The notes: generated from the letters alone by a model not told the origin. A DNA stretch of 64,000 bases from Diorhabda sublineata (GCF_026230105.1 NC_079475.1:35710086-35774085), one strand, 5' to 3'; counted from the stretch's first letter, positions 34,735 through 47,230 are shown. Program-made: numbers and translations.

Positions 34735-35920
34735 AGAAGTTTATTATAAACGATTTCATATTTGCCACAAAAATAACAATTTAATCTATAGACCAGGGTA
34801 GAAGCCTTTAAAAATCGGAAAGGGAGAAAACTATAATACAAATGAAACAAAAATGATTTACGAGCGATCTGAGGTCGAGAGGAAAAGGGGATGAAATTTA
34901 AGGGAAAAAAATAGTTTATCTCGATTTTTGTAGTAAAGTTGTAAGGAGACAAAAGAACTCTTGTATTCACACTTGTTTCACATAACCTCAAAATTTATAT
35001 AGTAAATTCAAAAAACCAAGTTCTTGGTTTTTTATTTTTATCTTTTACAAAAAACACTTTTTTCCACAAAATGTTATGAAAACTTACCTTTCTATGTTCC
35101 AAACACATTGTAATTTATTTGTTTTGAAATATCTGTTTTTTGACCTTATTTTGACTAAATATCGAAAAAACATCCTGTCAAAATATCAGCTTTTTTTAAA
35201 ATATCGGTTTTTTGTTTATTGAAATTTCAACTTTATGGTGTGGAAAAATATTACTATCACCATGGTAACTTTTTTTGGAAATGGCAAAAAAACGAAAAAA
35301 ACTCATCCGAAAATAATTATGTACAATTTTTGAATATTTATTAAAATTTTAGACTCTAAATACTTATATTTACGAATATAACATGGAGTCTCACGTTTTT
35401 AGTGTAATTAGAGCATTTTTTTCACACCATCAGAAAGTTGAGATTTCAATAAAACAAAATAAACAAAAAACTGATATTTTGACAGGTGAATTCTCATTTG
35501 AAACTTAGTTTGCTTTTTCGGTATTAAGTCAAAATAAGGTAAAAAAATTCATATTTCAAAACAAATAAATTACAGTGTATTTGAGACATAAAAAGGTAAG
35601 TTTTTACCAAATTTAATGAAAAATAAAAACTTGTTTGTCACATAGATTTTGAGTTTAAATGAAAAAGTGTGAATACAAAAGTTGTACATCTACAGATTTT
35701 CTATTTTTACCCTTAAAAACTCACGCCTTCTCGATCTCAGATCGCCCGCAAATTCTGTTTCTTTCCATTTTTATCATACTCTCCCCTTTTTTCAATGAGT
35801 TTCACTCTACTTTTATTTTCTTTCATTTCAAAAACTATCGACCCTGGTCTACTACAGAAAAATAGCTATTTGGAAAATTTCCGAATCGTTTTTGCTTTTT
35901 CAAAACTTATATTATGTTGT
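34735..35920. mobile_element. Foldback element with arms of about 510 bp
   Basis: The left arm (about 34735-35250) and right arm (about 35413-35920) are reverse complements with roughly 20-30 percent divergence and small gaps. Paired landmarks are AACTTACCTTTCTATGTTCC with AACTTACCTTTTTATGTCTC, TAATTTATTTGTTTTGAAAT on both, TGTCAAAATATCAG on both, and CTCAGATCGC with ACCCTGGTCTA near the outer ends. About 160 bp separates the arms. No transposase is visible. Short open frames appear on both arms because of the inverted homology and are not genes. A third, single-arm copy is at about 58556-58760. Confidence 0.8.
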
Positions 35921-36825
35921 GTTAAATTTTTTTCTCTTACAAGAGTTATTTTAACTAACCGGGGACACGTTGTAGACGAGCCCTAGAAGAAAGTCAAGAA
36001 ATATTAATTCAATTTGTTCATTTGGCCGTAGATTAACTGTGACTTATTATGTGACACTAGTTTAAATAAAAAACATATTAATAAAAATTTAGAACAAGCG
36101 ACTGTCCTCTATCTCAGACCTGAAGATTTATAATTCATTCAGTTGGTTTTTGTAGCAAAAAGTTTACACAGATAGTGTAGCTATTCAGTTCCAAGATATA
36201 GAAATCAGTTTGTTAAAGCTTTATTTCAGCTGTTAATCAATAAGGTACATTGTTTATTTAAAACTACACTGTAATATCAGTTTCGGTGTGGTACGTTTAG
36301 GTGATTTAAGAATGTTCCACATAAAATGTTCCAATTTCGATCAAATGTTAAAAAATTAAACAGTTTTTTTGCAAAATTTGATTTTGACACAAGATATTTC
36401 TATTTTTACTTTTGATATTCTCGATTTTATTTGGAACATTCTTTTAAAAACATTTCATACAGAGCATATTTTTTTATATATAAAAAATGTAACAAAAACA
36501 ATAATCAGCACAACCAAAGAAATTAAATTCAACAAATAAATGCTTTATTTTAATTTATACACAATACAACCAAGGTTTTTAAAAATATAACATATTCAAC
36601 TTGAGTCATAATAAAAAGTGTATTATAAATAAATAGGAAGTAAATTATAAACATAAATTAAAATGGTCTTTTGACTTAGGTACACTTTGACAAAGTACGG
36701 AATAATGATTAATATTTATTTTTCGTTGTCATTTTACATGTAATTAAAACCCATATTTTTTCACAATAGGGTATTTGAAAGGGGTGTAAAATATTTTAAT
36801 ATTGATTCTCAAAGAATCATCGAAT
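35921..36825. other. Intergenic, nothing recognised
   Basis: AT-rich sequence between the foldback and the hAT remnant. No open frame of interest and no clear repeat. Confidence 0.5.
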
Positions 36826-38412
36826 CAGTGGCGTAGCGTGGACCAAAATCGTCGCACCAGCGAGGCCCCTTTTCTTTCGTTCTCAAGATCAATGGTAACT
36901 ACGGAAGGTCAAGTTTAGTCTACTCATGATAGTGAAAAAATATAAATGAGTGTTGGAATATTATGAAAAATCATATAGATTGGAAAGGTTTTAGTTTTAT
37001 AACTTGATTGATTTAATTTTTTACAAAAACAATATTTTTCTCTCTAATAAGGATTTGTAATTAATTTTCGCTGCTATAATTGCTTGAATTGAGATTATTG
37101 CTAAACCAGATAGTCGGATAGTTACATAGTATGGAGCGTTGCGCACATAGGCGCATTGTGCCACACTTATCGTTATCAAAGGCAGAGGTCTTTTGAGAAG
37201 CCGACCAGGAGCTTTGGCTTGAACCTGCTGATGTCATTAAGCAAGCTGTAAGGCTTGACCAAATGTTTAAACAGCGCTCATGCGAGTGCAGGGCACTTAC
37301 AGATGACGTGGTCTGCGGTTTCATCCTCCTCGAAACGAGATGGATCTTCTGCCATCACTACCAGATATTGTAGAACTTTCTTGCACTTGAGCACTAGCCT
37401 AGGGCAACACTTTTCTGGCCGTTCTGCTTTTTGAGCAGATTGAAATTACTGTGCGCGTCCGCATTTCATTACAGCGAATACCTCGGCGTGGAAGACGGTA
37501 GCGTGCTCCCGAAAGCCATACCTCCTGGAGCCGTCTGTGGTTCCATTATTCATTATGGCGGGTTTGGAGTCACCGATCTACTGCTCCCGCTCAGTGATGT
37601 GTACCTCCAAACCTTTATTGTTAACGGTCGTAAGCGCATTTGGTCGCTGATCATCGAAATGATTGAGCATTCACATGTGGCCTGCGACCTGATTGTTTCT
37701 TGGCCAGTTGATTCAACCTGCATTTCTTTATGGGTTTTCAGCCTGTAGGCTGTCGGTCCTGTTTCATATTGTTTCTTAAGTTGTTATTAATATTTTTAAA
37801 CTTCTTACAGTGGAATCTGTACCTTACAGGTATAATCAACATAATTCTAATATCATAAGGATAGATATCTTCCAGTTCGTTTGTAATTATGTATAGAATC
37901 ATCTTATAGGCGTCTTGAATGGAGTTTGGTAGATTAGGCAGTAAAAGTTGTAGTTCTTCGTAAAACTCGATGAGATTTTATGTTTTTGGTTTCTCCATCT
38001 TGAAGTAATAGATCTAAATGATTACAGTGCATCAAAAGCTCGATATTGGGCAAAGATTTCAATTATTTATGTAGTACAATAATCCAAAATTGTTGTAATA
38101 TTCAGTGAATACATTAAATCTTGTGTGTTATTGTATCACGGCGTCAACCATTGTAATAAAAATATCAATTCTGAATCTACTTTCAGCGGAATGAATAGGT
38201 TCATCTACAGCGTCATAAGTAAAAATTTCCTTTTTTTTAAGAAGCTTTTTCTCTTTAAAATTCATTGGAATATCACAACTGCAATTCTCTCTGAATTCGT
38301 AAGCTTTTGCAATACGTTCATTAAGGTTTTTTTCCCGATATTTGTGGATCCAGTTACAAAAATTGTCAGTTGCGGTTTTGATGACCCACTTCGCTACGCC
38401 ATTACAAAACAC
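36826..38412 (-). mobile_element. hAT (ZMYM-type) transposon remnant
   Basis: One end begins CAGTGGCGTAGCGTGGACC at 36826. The other end carries an imperfect inverted copy (GTAATGGCGTAGCGAAGTGG) near 38402. On the minus strand transposase pieces read AESRFRIDIFITMVDAV, then ELQLLLPNLPNSIQDAYKM and NELEDIYPYDIRIMLIIPV followed by FKNINNNLRNNMKQDR. These correspond to the middle and the C-terminal dimerisation region of hAT transposases (usual ending LLTIPVTVASAERSFSKLK.IK.YLRS.M). The SAERSF core is mutated and the N-terminal half is missing. A LINE fragment is inserted at about 37062-37720. Flanking 8-mers do not match. Confidence 0.7.
37062..37720 (-). mobile_element. LINE RNase H and C-terminal fragment nested in the hAT remnant
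   Basis: The minus strand reads TDGSRRYGFREHATVFHAEV FAVMKC (start of the RNase H domain), RLVLKCKKVLQYL, then DETADHVICKCPALA (the zinc-knuckle-like end of LINE proteins) and LLNDISRFKPKLLVGFSKDL before a stop. It is the same family as the fragment at 21.1-21.5 kb. Its position between the hAT terminal repeat and the hAT coding end shows that it inserted into the hAT element. Confidence 0.75.
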
Positions 38413-40310
38413 AATTTTTTTCTCATTTTTGTTAGAGCATAATAATTTTAATAAAAGAAATTAAATAAATTTAAACATTTTGTTATGTAATCAGACATGT
38501 ATCAGCTGCGAATGACGTCATTATATAGTGAGCGCACGATGCGGTTAATTTTTTTTGGCTATCAGTGCCCCAGAAATTTTAGTTTCTCGTGATTTACAAA
38601 CGATTTTACGGATTTATATCCAAGTTGAGTTTTATTTTGTATATTTTTATTTTAAATTTATAACGTCAAAATTTCAAAGTATGTTTTTATTATTTACTTG
38701 CTGTGTTAAGACTTTTATTCATTTTCATCAAGGTTATGATATTTTGGATTTCATTCCATTACTTTACTAATAATTATGATTTGTGATATTGAAATTATGA
38801 ATTGTTTGTCTTTAATTTGCATTTATAAGAAAAAAGTGAATTTAACAAATATAGTTAAAATATTTTTCTATTTAATTGTGATATTTAAACAATATAATAT
38901 TCATATTAATCAAAATACTATGAGCTGTCATACTTAATTATGCAGTGTTAACAATATTTAATTTCAATTTATGTCTTGTGCCTAATTATTCATGATAAAA
39001 ATTAATCAAATGCTACTCACTATTGTAATGATATAAATAAATAAATTAATTTATATAAAACTAATACAAAAATAATACATATTTTATAACCACAACTTAA
39101 AAATGCCATCTTTTTTCACAAATTTTGGGCACAAAATATTTATTGTTAACTTTCGTTCCTTTATTGATCTGTGCACGTATATTGCACTATGCAAGTTGTT
39201 TTGAAAGACATTTGAGACACAAAAGCAATTAACCACCATAGAATGCTGTTAACTGGTTAGATCTTACCATATACGTACTATATACTGACGTCAGCGCACC
39301 GCCATATTGGTAATGAGCATTTTAGCGGCAAGTTTAAATATTTAAAAACAAAACATTTTCAAAATTTCTCAAATACCCTATTGAATAAATATAAAGGAAA
39401 AATATTTTCTATAGAACATATTGATAATGGGTTTCTTAGTTATACAGAATTAGTTTTCTTCTTCATCAAAGTATATCGAAAATAAATAAAAGTTATCACA
39501 GTTTATTAGAATTACTTAAAAATACCTCTGTATAGAATCTGGAAGTAATGAGATCGTATTATAATTAATATTTTTTCATATAATAGATCAATATATTGAC
39601 AATAATCGTAATTGAATTGATAATTATTATTATAACCGAAGAATATAAAAAAAATTGTGCATTATGATTGGAGATATTTGATTTTGTTTATCCATGCTAT
39701 AATAACGATCTCAATGTAACAAAAACCCACGTTCAGATTCAGTCTGTTTTACTTAAGACAGCTCTTAAAAACAATAATGTCTAATAACCATTACCTCTTA
39801 GTCATAAATTGCCCAGATAATTTTTATAAAAAAAATTACTGCGATAAATCAAAAAATTAAAACAAGAAATGTGTTGATAAAAGTACTATAGATATCCCAA
39901 TTGTGCTGTAAAAAGAGATTCTGCTTTTGCTATAGATAAATCAATTCCTGATCGTTAACCTAATTGTTTCAGAGAAAAGAAGATTTTTGAATGACAAATG
40001 ACACTTATAAAAACAATAGGAGTGTTGACGTCACACGCGGCATTATTAGCACATAGTTTTAACTGCGTTGAGGATTCGTATATGTTTGGTGATTTGTGAT
40101 TTTTTTAGTATTGTCTTTGATGAATTTTGCAAAAAATACCTTCTGGTACAAAAGACATCACCATCTTATACAACAGTTAACTAAATAAACACTTTTTTAA
40201 ATACCATTGAAGAGCACGCACTACAAACAAACTATAACAATATGACAGCCCACGGTGGTATGGGCATTAGCTGATTTTGACAAATTTTTCTTTTGTCAAT
40301 ATTAATGTCC
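38413..40310. other. Intergenic, with three TGACGTCA palindromes
   Basis: No gene seen. Full cAMP-response-element octamers TGACGTCA occur at 38513, 39286 and 40026, each beside a GCGCA or ACGCGG block. This suggests pieces of one dispersed repeat family, but I could not define its ends. Confidence 0.4.
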
Positions 40311-41896
40311 CGAGTGCATGTCAAATTGTTGATAATTTAATTTTCTCGAGTGCGCGAATGCGCACTCGAGGAAATTATGAGACAATTTGACATGCACGAG
40401 AGGGCATTTTGGCAGACTATTTCCTGAGAAAAATTTAATTTAAAATAAACTTAATTCTGTGTTTAAAATTTGTTATTCTTTAAATTATACCGTAGTTGAC
40501 GATCATCATATTGGCATTGAATTGGTATCTACGGTAACTTATTGACAACAGTTTTGTTCGTCAAAAAATATTTCAAAATGAGTTTACGTTTTGGGCAGAA
40601 TTCCACGCAAGTAATAGACGCCGCAGTGGATAAACTAACTCCACTGAATACGAAAAAGTCGAGAGATTCTGCGTGGCGACAGTTTCAACAATTTTGTGAT
40701 GAACGAAAATACACTTTGAACAAGGAAACTTCTCTCGCACAGCTGGCCGTAATTCTAAGAGATTTCGCTTTCAACATGAGACGTAGTGATGGGGAAGAAT
40801 ATAAAGAAGGTGTTGTCAAAACACTTTGGAACACAGTAGCGAAAATTTTGCAACAAAAATGTTATGAAGAGTTTAACATTATTTTCGATCCTTTGAAAGA
40901 TGTAACGTTTGAATGCGCCAGAACTGCGAGAGACGCAAAAAGGAAGCAGTTGCAAAAGTGTCCTGAAAAAAGAAAAACAAGTGCATCTAGCTTATCAGGA
41001 CAAGATATTGATAAAATGTGTGCCATTTGGGACGAGTCGACTCCGGACGGACTTCAACGCAAGTTCTTTCATATTGCTTAATATGAACTGGCGTGGAGAG
41101 GAGGAGAAGCATGTAATTGCCTTTTGAGTTACTTTGAAGAAGAATTTGACAACTACGGCAACCCTACAGGACGCATAGCTTATAATCCTATTTTTTCTAA
41201 GACAGCGCAAGGAGGGAGTCATAGGTTAACAGAAAAAAGATGATTAGTCCAAAACACCACCGAGCCTGATAAATGCCCAATAAGGTATTTAATGTAAAGC
41301 ATGATATCAAACAATCTATCATTATAATTTTGCAGGCTTTTTAAAATGTTGGAAGAAAAAAGAGGAAAACATATTACGGTCGATCGTCTTTTCTTAACTG
41401 TAAACCCATTATGGATGAAATAAACATCAAAAGGTTTTTTTAAAAATTGTCCAGTAGGACGAAATGAAATTTCAAAGTGGACAAGAGATGCAGCGGAAGC
41501 TATAGGAATTGACACGAAAAGAATAAAAGTGACAAATCACTCGAACCGTGCTGCGGCAGTTACTCAGCTTGCCAAGGTTGGGGTTTCAGAAAATCAAATT
41601 ATGAAGGTTACCGGACACTCAAATCAGGCCTCGATAAAGAGTTACCTCCAAGTAAATAGTGAACACCACGAGGAAATTGTACAAAAAATGCGAAATGACA
41701 GTAGCGAAGTAACAATAAGAAGTGGTGGAAGCAGCATAGAAACACCATCGTCGGCCTCCAGTAAAGTTGTATATTCTAATTGCATTTTCAATAATTGTTC
41801 CTTTTCTTAAAATATAAAATTAAAACCGAATGATGTTTATTAATCCTAGACGAAAATTTGGCACTAGTGCAAATTATCGATAATTTGCACTAGTGC
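40311..41896 (+). mobile_element. Degenerate Crypton (tyrosine recombinase) element between palindromes
   Basis: A long plus-strand frame from the ATG at 40578 (an in-frame upstream TTG-like start is unlikely) encodes an N-terminal SAM-like/core-binding part (NTKKSRDSAWRQFQQFC). It continues, after a frameshift near 41085, as ELAWRGGEACNCLLSYFEEE with the first catalytic arginine. The C-terminal catalytic part reads WTRDAAEAIGIDTKRIKVTN HSNRAAAVTQLAKVGVSE, then KVTGHSNQASIKSYLQV. The HxxR, GH and Y residues of the R-H-R-Y recombinase set are present. Stops and shifts at 41220-41430 inactivate it. A 90-bp imperfect hairpin (40311-40401) and a perfect 36-bp palindrome (41861-41896) bracket the frame and probably mark the ends. 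Confidence 0.8.
41861..41896. repeat. Perfect 36-bp palindrome
   Basis: GCACTAGTGCAAATTATC and its exact reverse complement abut at an ATCGAT centre. The outer GCACTAGTGC is itself a palindrome, so the block can fold as nested hairpins. It lies 52 bp after the recombinase stop codon. Confidence 0.97.
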
Positions 41897-42529
41897 AGTA
41901 TTATCGCTGAAATTTGATCGTTGCTAGGTAAACATAAAATATTACAGCTTTTTGGTTGGCTTAAATTTTTCGAAGGAAATAGTCAAAGTAATAGGTAATT
42001 TTTTGCAACTATTAATAGTTATACATGAGTGTTTATAAATGTTCATCTTTTCATAGTGTTCTTCATATTAATTTAAAATTGTTCCATGGACCATTCCAGT
42101 ATGATGTCATTGACAGTTACGCCATCTTTGCTGGGCGACAGACAATCTCATTCGAATACTTGTTGCTTTTGTAAATATTGGCGAGTTTTCCATTTTTAAA
42201 TCTTTAATGTTTTTGATATTTATTTAAAAATGCTTCATTATTATTGTGTTGGGAATTATTTATGCGTACTGACGGAGATAGCTCATCGTTTTTCCGATTT
42301 CCTGTCGTTTTGACCAACAGAGGAAATCATTTGAATGCACTATCAGAAGTCAGAAGAAATGCTTGGATTAGAGCTTCGAAACGGATGCCTTTAAAGGAAA
42401 GCATACTAAAAAAATGATGTAATTTGTTTTATAACAGTTAAGGATCTTAGAGTTGCAAAACCATAGGTGAGACAAGCATCTAGGATCTAGAAAAAATGTT
42501 CCTACTCTTTGAAACCAAAGCGAAAGAAT

Positions 42530-43145
42530 ATGATCTGAATAACTACAACCAATTGAAAGTGACGACAGAGCAAAACAAGGAGTATAGATTTGATAAAGTC
42601 TAGAAGTTCGAATACTTGGGAGTGACAGTGACAAACGAAGGATGTGAAACCTGGAAAATCGACAAAAAATTGGCGAGAGGGACCCTATTAACATCAAAAA
42701 TCAAAAGATATTTCAAGAGCCTTCAAGTTAAGCATTTACAAGACAGTTATACGACCAACGGTGCTGTATGGCATTGAGTGTTGGATCATGAACAAAAAAG
42801 AAGAAAATAAAATAAACATATGCGAGAGAGAGCTACTAAGGAGGATTTTCGGAGGAGTGCGAGAGCAAAACGAGTGGAAAAAAAGAGCGAACGCAGAGAT
42901 CAAAGTATTGGTCATGGTCAAGCTGAGATGGGATATGTGGTCAGAGTAGAAAGACTCCGTAGGATGGGGCATATAGCCAGAATGGACAGGGAAGAAAGAG
43001 CGAAAAGGAAAAGAGGACGTCCACGGAAAAAATGAATAGAAGCATACAGAGAAGATTTAGAAAGCATAGGAATAGAGAATTGGCGTGAAGCAGCCTTGAG
43101 GAAAGCAGAGAGTGACTTCAAGCTTTGTGCCTATAAGGCCAATCA
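42530..43145 (+). mobile_element. LINE reverse-transcriptase C-terminal region, frameshifted
   Basis: Across shifts the plus strand reads YRFDKV.KFEYLGVTVTNEG, then AVLYGIECWIMNKKEENKIN, REQNEWKKRANAEIKVL, and RLRRMGHIARMDREERAKRK RGRPRKK.IEAYREDLESIG IENWREAALRKAESDFK. This is the thumb and C-terminal region of insect LINE endonuclease/reverse transcriptases. The fragment at 52.98-53.36 kb shares the GVTVT..LYGSE order and probably belongs to the same clade. Confidence 0.75.
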
Positions 43146-44310
43146 TCGTATCATCGTCTGGGAAATAATTAATTAAGATTTTCGGTGGTTTTGAATCGTA
43201 TTCTTGTAAAAATTTTAAAATTCATAGGTTTCAAAATTCAATATTGAAATTGACGTCAAAACAAAACAAAAATGGAAGTTAGTTCACTTTGGTGTTTCAT
43301 TGCCACGTTCCCAATATGAAATTAATCGATTTGACAGTACTACCTAGTGGACATGAAATATCTGCTAGATTTTATTGCCTAGTAAAAATTGAAAATCCAT
43401 ATCACCGCGTCTTTCTTCCGGTTTTTCCAGGTTGGTTTTCACATTTTCCGTTCCGGTAATTCCCTATTTAGTATATAGTGAATAAAATCTAGTGCTTGTA
43501 ATAAATAACGGTGCTAAGAATAATAAAATAAAATGGAAAGAATTTCTTGTTGATAGTTACTCCAGCATTTCATTCCAATCAAAAAATTGTATAATATTTA
43601 TAAAAATATGATCAAGTACTGAAACTATTTGGTTTTTACAGAAATTGTGATATCTTTAAAGTCCCTCCCACGTGCTGTCTTAGTTTACATGTATATATAG
43701 TCCATAAGGTAAATTCTTTGGATTCCGAAAGGCTAGTTTATAAAAATTGTGTATAAAACAATAATATTCCTGTATAATATATAAAATGTTTTTTTTTATT
43801 AAAATACACACGGTAAGATTTATAAAGGATAGTGAGATAATCGATATTTCTGTTTATAGTTATATTTAAGAAGAAATAAAGAATGATTCTCAATTGTTTT
43901 TAAAAATTTCAGTAAAATTTTAAAATTTAATAAGTTGAGCATATTTATGTTAACAATGGTCCCTATAATAATAAGAATCCTTCAGTAGTTTTAATTGATG
44001 AATTAATTGAAATAAAAATAATAAAAATTGGAAATTTTCTTATCGAATTTCGTGCCGAAGGTAAATGAACCAAATTTAGTTTTATCAGTCTCAATTTGAA
44101 GGTTTATTTTTATACACAACGGTTGCTCACATTTGGCAAAATGTGTCATTACCTTTAGAAGCGTGATTAAAAGTTGGAAAGGTGTAATAAATATTTTATT
44201 GTGAATAAAAAATCGTAGAATATACGTAATGTCGAAACATTTGAAGATACAAATACAATTTCTAGTTCTATATATTAAGTACCAACCTAGTATATTCTAC
44301 TCTATAATGC
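43146..44310. other. Intergenic, nothing recognised
   Basis: AT-rich sequence without open frames of interest. One TGACGTCA octamer lies at 43251-43258. Confidence 0.5.
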
Positions 44311-44312
44311 TA

Positions 44313-44948
44313 CAGGGTGGCGCAATACAACGTGCGTTTATTAAGTATAGGTTAAAAAAAGGTATTGTTAAAATGAAATATATGATGATTAGGTAATTAA
44401 ATGAAGTTTATTTTTTAAAAATAACATCATCTAAATGACGGCACTCCTCTAAACGCGAACGCAGATTTGTGAAAACTCTTGTCAAAAATCTGGGCTGATT
44501 GCTGTCATTTCCTTGCGGATATTTTCCTTTAGCTGACTAATGTTCCTCGAATTGTTTATGTAGACTTTATGTTTGAGGTGTCTCCACAAAAAAAAATCAA
44601 AAGGCGTCAAGGCAAGACCACGTGGGGGCCAAAGGATATCACCTCTTTTGGAAATTAGTACATCTGTCTCACAGCCGCCAAAAAGACATTTGATGTGTGA
44701 CAGGTCGCTCCGTCTTGTTGGAACCAAGTTCTCGTATTCGCTATTCTTGATCTCGCAAGTTCTGGAGTCAAATATCCCTCTAGGATCGTAACATAGCGGT
44801 CGGTGTTAACGGTGATGTAGCGTCCTCGTGAATCTTCAAGAAAGAAAGGTCCAATAATTCCTTTGCTTGGATTTTTTTCGGTCCAATAACGAAGCTTTCC
44901 GTAGTTATTGACTCATAGCTACAATGCAGGTTTTATTGCGCCACCCTG
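44313..44948 (-). mobile_element. Internally deleted Tc1/mariner element with intact ends
   Basis: The ends CAGGGTGGCGCAATA and TATTGCGCCACCCTG are perfect inverted repeats, flanked by TA on both sides (44311-44312 and 44949-44950), the expected target duplication. The minus strand keeps the end of a mariner-type transposase with a DD41D-like layout: SKRGDILWPPRGLALTPFDF FLWRHLKHKVYINNSRNISQ. The upstream half is deleted down to a DEAHFH-region trace. At 636 bp it is about half the normal length and could only move with a transposase supplied from elsewhere. Confidence 0.85.
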
Positions 44949-44950
44949 TA

Positions 44951-46399
44951 TTATCCTCTCGAGATAATCATAATTATGTATCATATACAGACATTTGATA
45001 CTGTAGCTCGATCTGTATAATTAATTTAATGTTCAATTCATTAAAACCAAGAACTATAGTACAGGTATAATGAATCTAAATCTGCTTCAATTATGTATTT
45101 GAATTTGCTAATTTCATAAAAAATATACATACAGGTGATTCAAATTTTATATTCCACATTAAACCATGTAAGACCATAATTTGTCTGCGCAGTTTTATTA
45201 AGTATTGCTTTCCAATTTATTCAGCACTTTCTGCACGAAACCCACGGACTCGACTCTCTTCAGCTTAGCAAACAAGAATCAATTGGAACAAACTTCGATG
45301 AGCTTTGTGTCAACTCTCAAATTTTGAAACATACCGCAAATTATTTGTTTTTTGCATCCAATAATATTATTTTGAGTAGTCCGGTTACGATTCCATTTTA
45401 AACACACAATTGTGCTTAAAGCACAATTTTGAAGGCCAGCCCAATCATCTATCTGGTGCTTGAGGGACGAGGGGGAAACGTGACTGTAGTTGATGCACAG
45501 ATTTCAAAAAATCGAAATCGAAAATACTCCGTCAACTAGTAGATGATCCATGTTATGTATCAAATCAGACCTGGACCTGGGAGTGCACACTGTACAAGAA
45601 GTTATCATCAAACATCAGGAAACCATAGAAACCGACCCAATTTCACTACTAGAGGAGTTGTTAAGACCAAGAGAGGCAAAAAAACTGGAAAAAAGTTGGC
45701 CAATAGACGTAGTAAGAGGTTACATCACTGGATATAAGCCTCATCAAGACATTATAGATGTTATATTATCTAACACTCGCGAGCAAATTATCCCAAAAAA
45801 TGTAAATAAATACTCTGATTGTCAATAAAAGCTTGTTATAAAAAAAAGATCTCAAAAACGGTAATTTGGAACATTTGTTTGAAGCTTTCCGCACCCATGT
45901 GTTGGATTGGGTGCCGAAATTGTGCAATTGGAATGCAACTAAGGTAGTATAAAGATATATAATGGATTGAAATGTCCATGACGTGTATGAACGATGAAAA
46001 CTGCAGGCGATGGTCATAAGGTTTGAGATTTATTCACTTAATGAACAATTTGGCACGATGTAACTAAATGCATGACCAACAAATGTAAAGCTATCGGGAA
46101 TTTTTGTACTGTTATGTAAGTGTTCATTTGGATGAATGATTTTTAATTTGGAGGTCAATTTCTGCATCAATCTCATCGGTTTCAAGTCCAAGTTTGTCAT
46201 TTCCATATACAGGGATCAATGCCAGCTGAAGTAGGCACTCAATTGAGTAGCTTCGGTTCAAGTCTGGAAGACGATAATTGCTTTGACAGCAGATGGAGCA
46301 AGTGTAATGGTCAAAATGGATAGAAATTTTAACGACCACCGCCAATTGTGTTTCGACTCGTGGGTTACAACTAGAATCCCGGAAGTTTTATAGAAAAAC
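44951..46399. other. Intergenic with an unrecognised 92-codon open frame
   Basis: An open frame on the plus strand at 45550-45828 encodes a hydrophilic 92-residue peptide with KHQETIETDPISLLEELLRP near its start. I do not recognise it, and it has no neighbouring exon. Given the transposon debris on both sides it may be a fragment of a mobile-element protein. Nothing else is seen. Confidence 0.35.
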
Positions 46400-47230
46400 A
46401 CAAAAATCTGTCTGTCTCAAAAATACCGGCGCTAAAAAAACAGAGGAAATTGAAGATGAGGATGCGTTTATTGTAGAAATAATCAGCGTTCCAGAATCGG
46501 AGTTTTTATACAAAGGTACTATAAAAAAATCTTTTAAAACTCCTCTCGGAAAAACGATTCGTTGACCTAATACTAGACTGGAAAACAAGATGGAACAGCT
46601 TGTCAGATATGGTGGGCTGATTTATCAAATCAAAATCATTTTAGATTTGAAATCAAATTTAAAATTTACAGACGATCAGATCCAAGATCTTCACGACATT
46701 CATTACAAATTGGATGTGATAAAAACTACTTTTTTGTCATTGTGCCGTCGTGATTCAAGCTTATTTATGCTAGAGAAACTTGATCTTCAGTCAAATGATC
46801 TGAGTAGAAAACTAACCACATCTCTTAGAAAGAGAATAAAGGAAAGGCGGACAAATGTATTCGGTGTTTTGCAATATTCACATAACAATGTACAACTGTG
46901 TACAACCGATTGTATCGAACGCAATTGCCATCAGTGGCGATGATGACGAGGAGTTGATAATCGCACAACAGTTAGAAAAATAAATAACGAAAATGACTGT
47001 ACATAACCGAATTTCAAAGTAAACACAGATCTCCATTCCATTATTAGGGTAGAAATAAGCATTTACGATTGCGTTAGAGGCGTTCGCAAAGTTTTTTTTG
47101 ACTGCAGCGTTCAATTACTTTCGATAACGCCTACAAGTGCTGAAGCCGAACGAAGTAAGTAAGTAAACTAAGAAGTATTGGGTGACAAAACTTCAAATGT
47201 CACTTGTCATTTATGAGATCACATTTTCAA
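46400..47230 (+). mobile_element. Decayed hAT transposase
   Basis: The plus strand at 46590-46900 reads LKFTDDQIQDLHDIHYKLDV, LCRRDSSLFMLEKLDL and SRKLTTSLRKRIKERRTNVF, matching the helical region of hAT transposases (usual form ..LCRRDANLLTA... L..RI.ERRN). Further on, near 47125, ITPTSAEAERSK is the start of the hAT dimerisation domain (usual form PTSVxSERAFS), after which it decays. Terminal repeats were not found. Confidence 0.65.

Noticed and set aside
34360..35986. Several open frames of 60-110 codons on both strands around 35 kb
   Set aside because: They arise from the inverted arms of the foldback element; matching pairs on opposite strands share sequence but no protein family.
37431..37748. 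105-codon plus-strand open frame
   Set aside because: It is the antisense shadow of the LINE RNase H fragment read on the minus strand.
36764..39383. 15-bp inverted match CAATAGGGTATTTGA at 36764 and 39369 as ends of a 2.6-kb element
   Set aside because: Similarity stops after 15 bp, there is no target duplication, and it overlaps independently defined hAT and LINE pieces.
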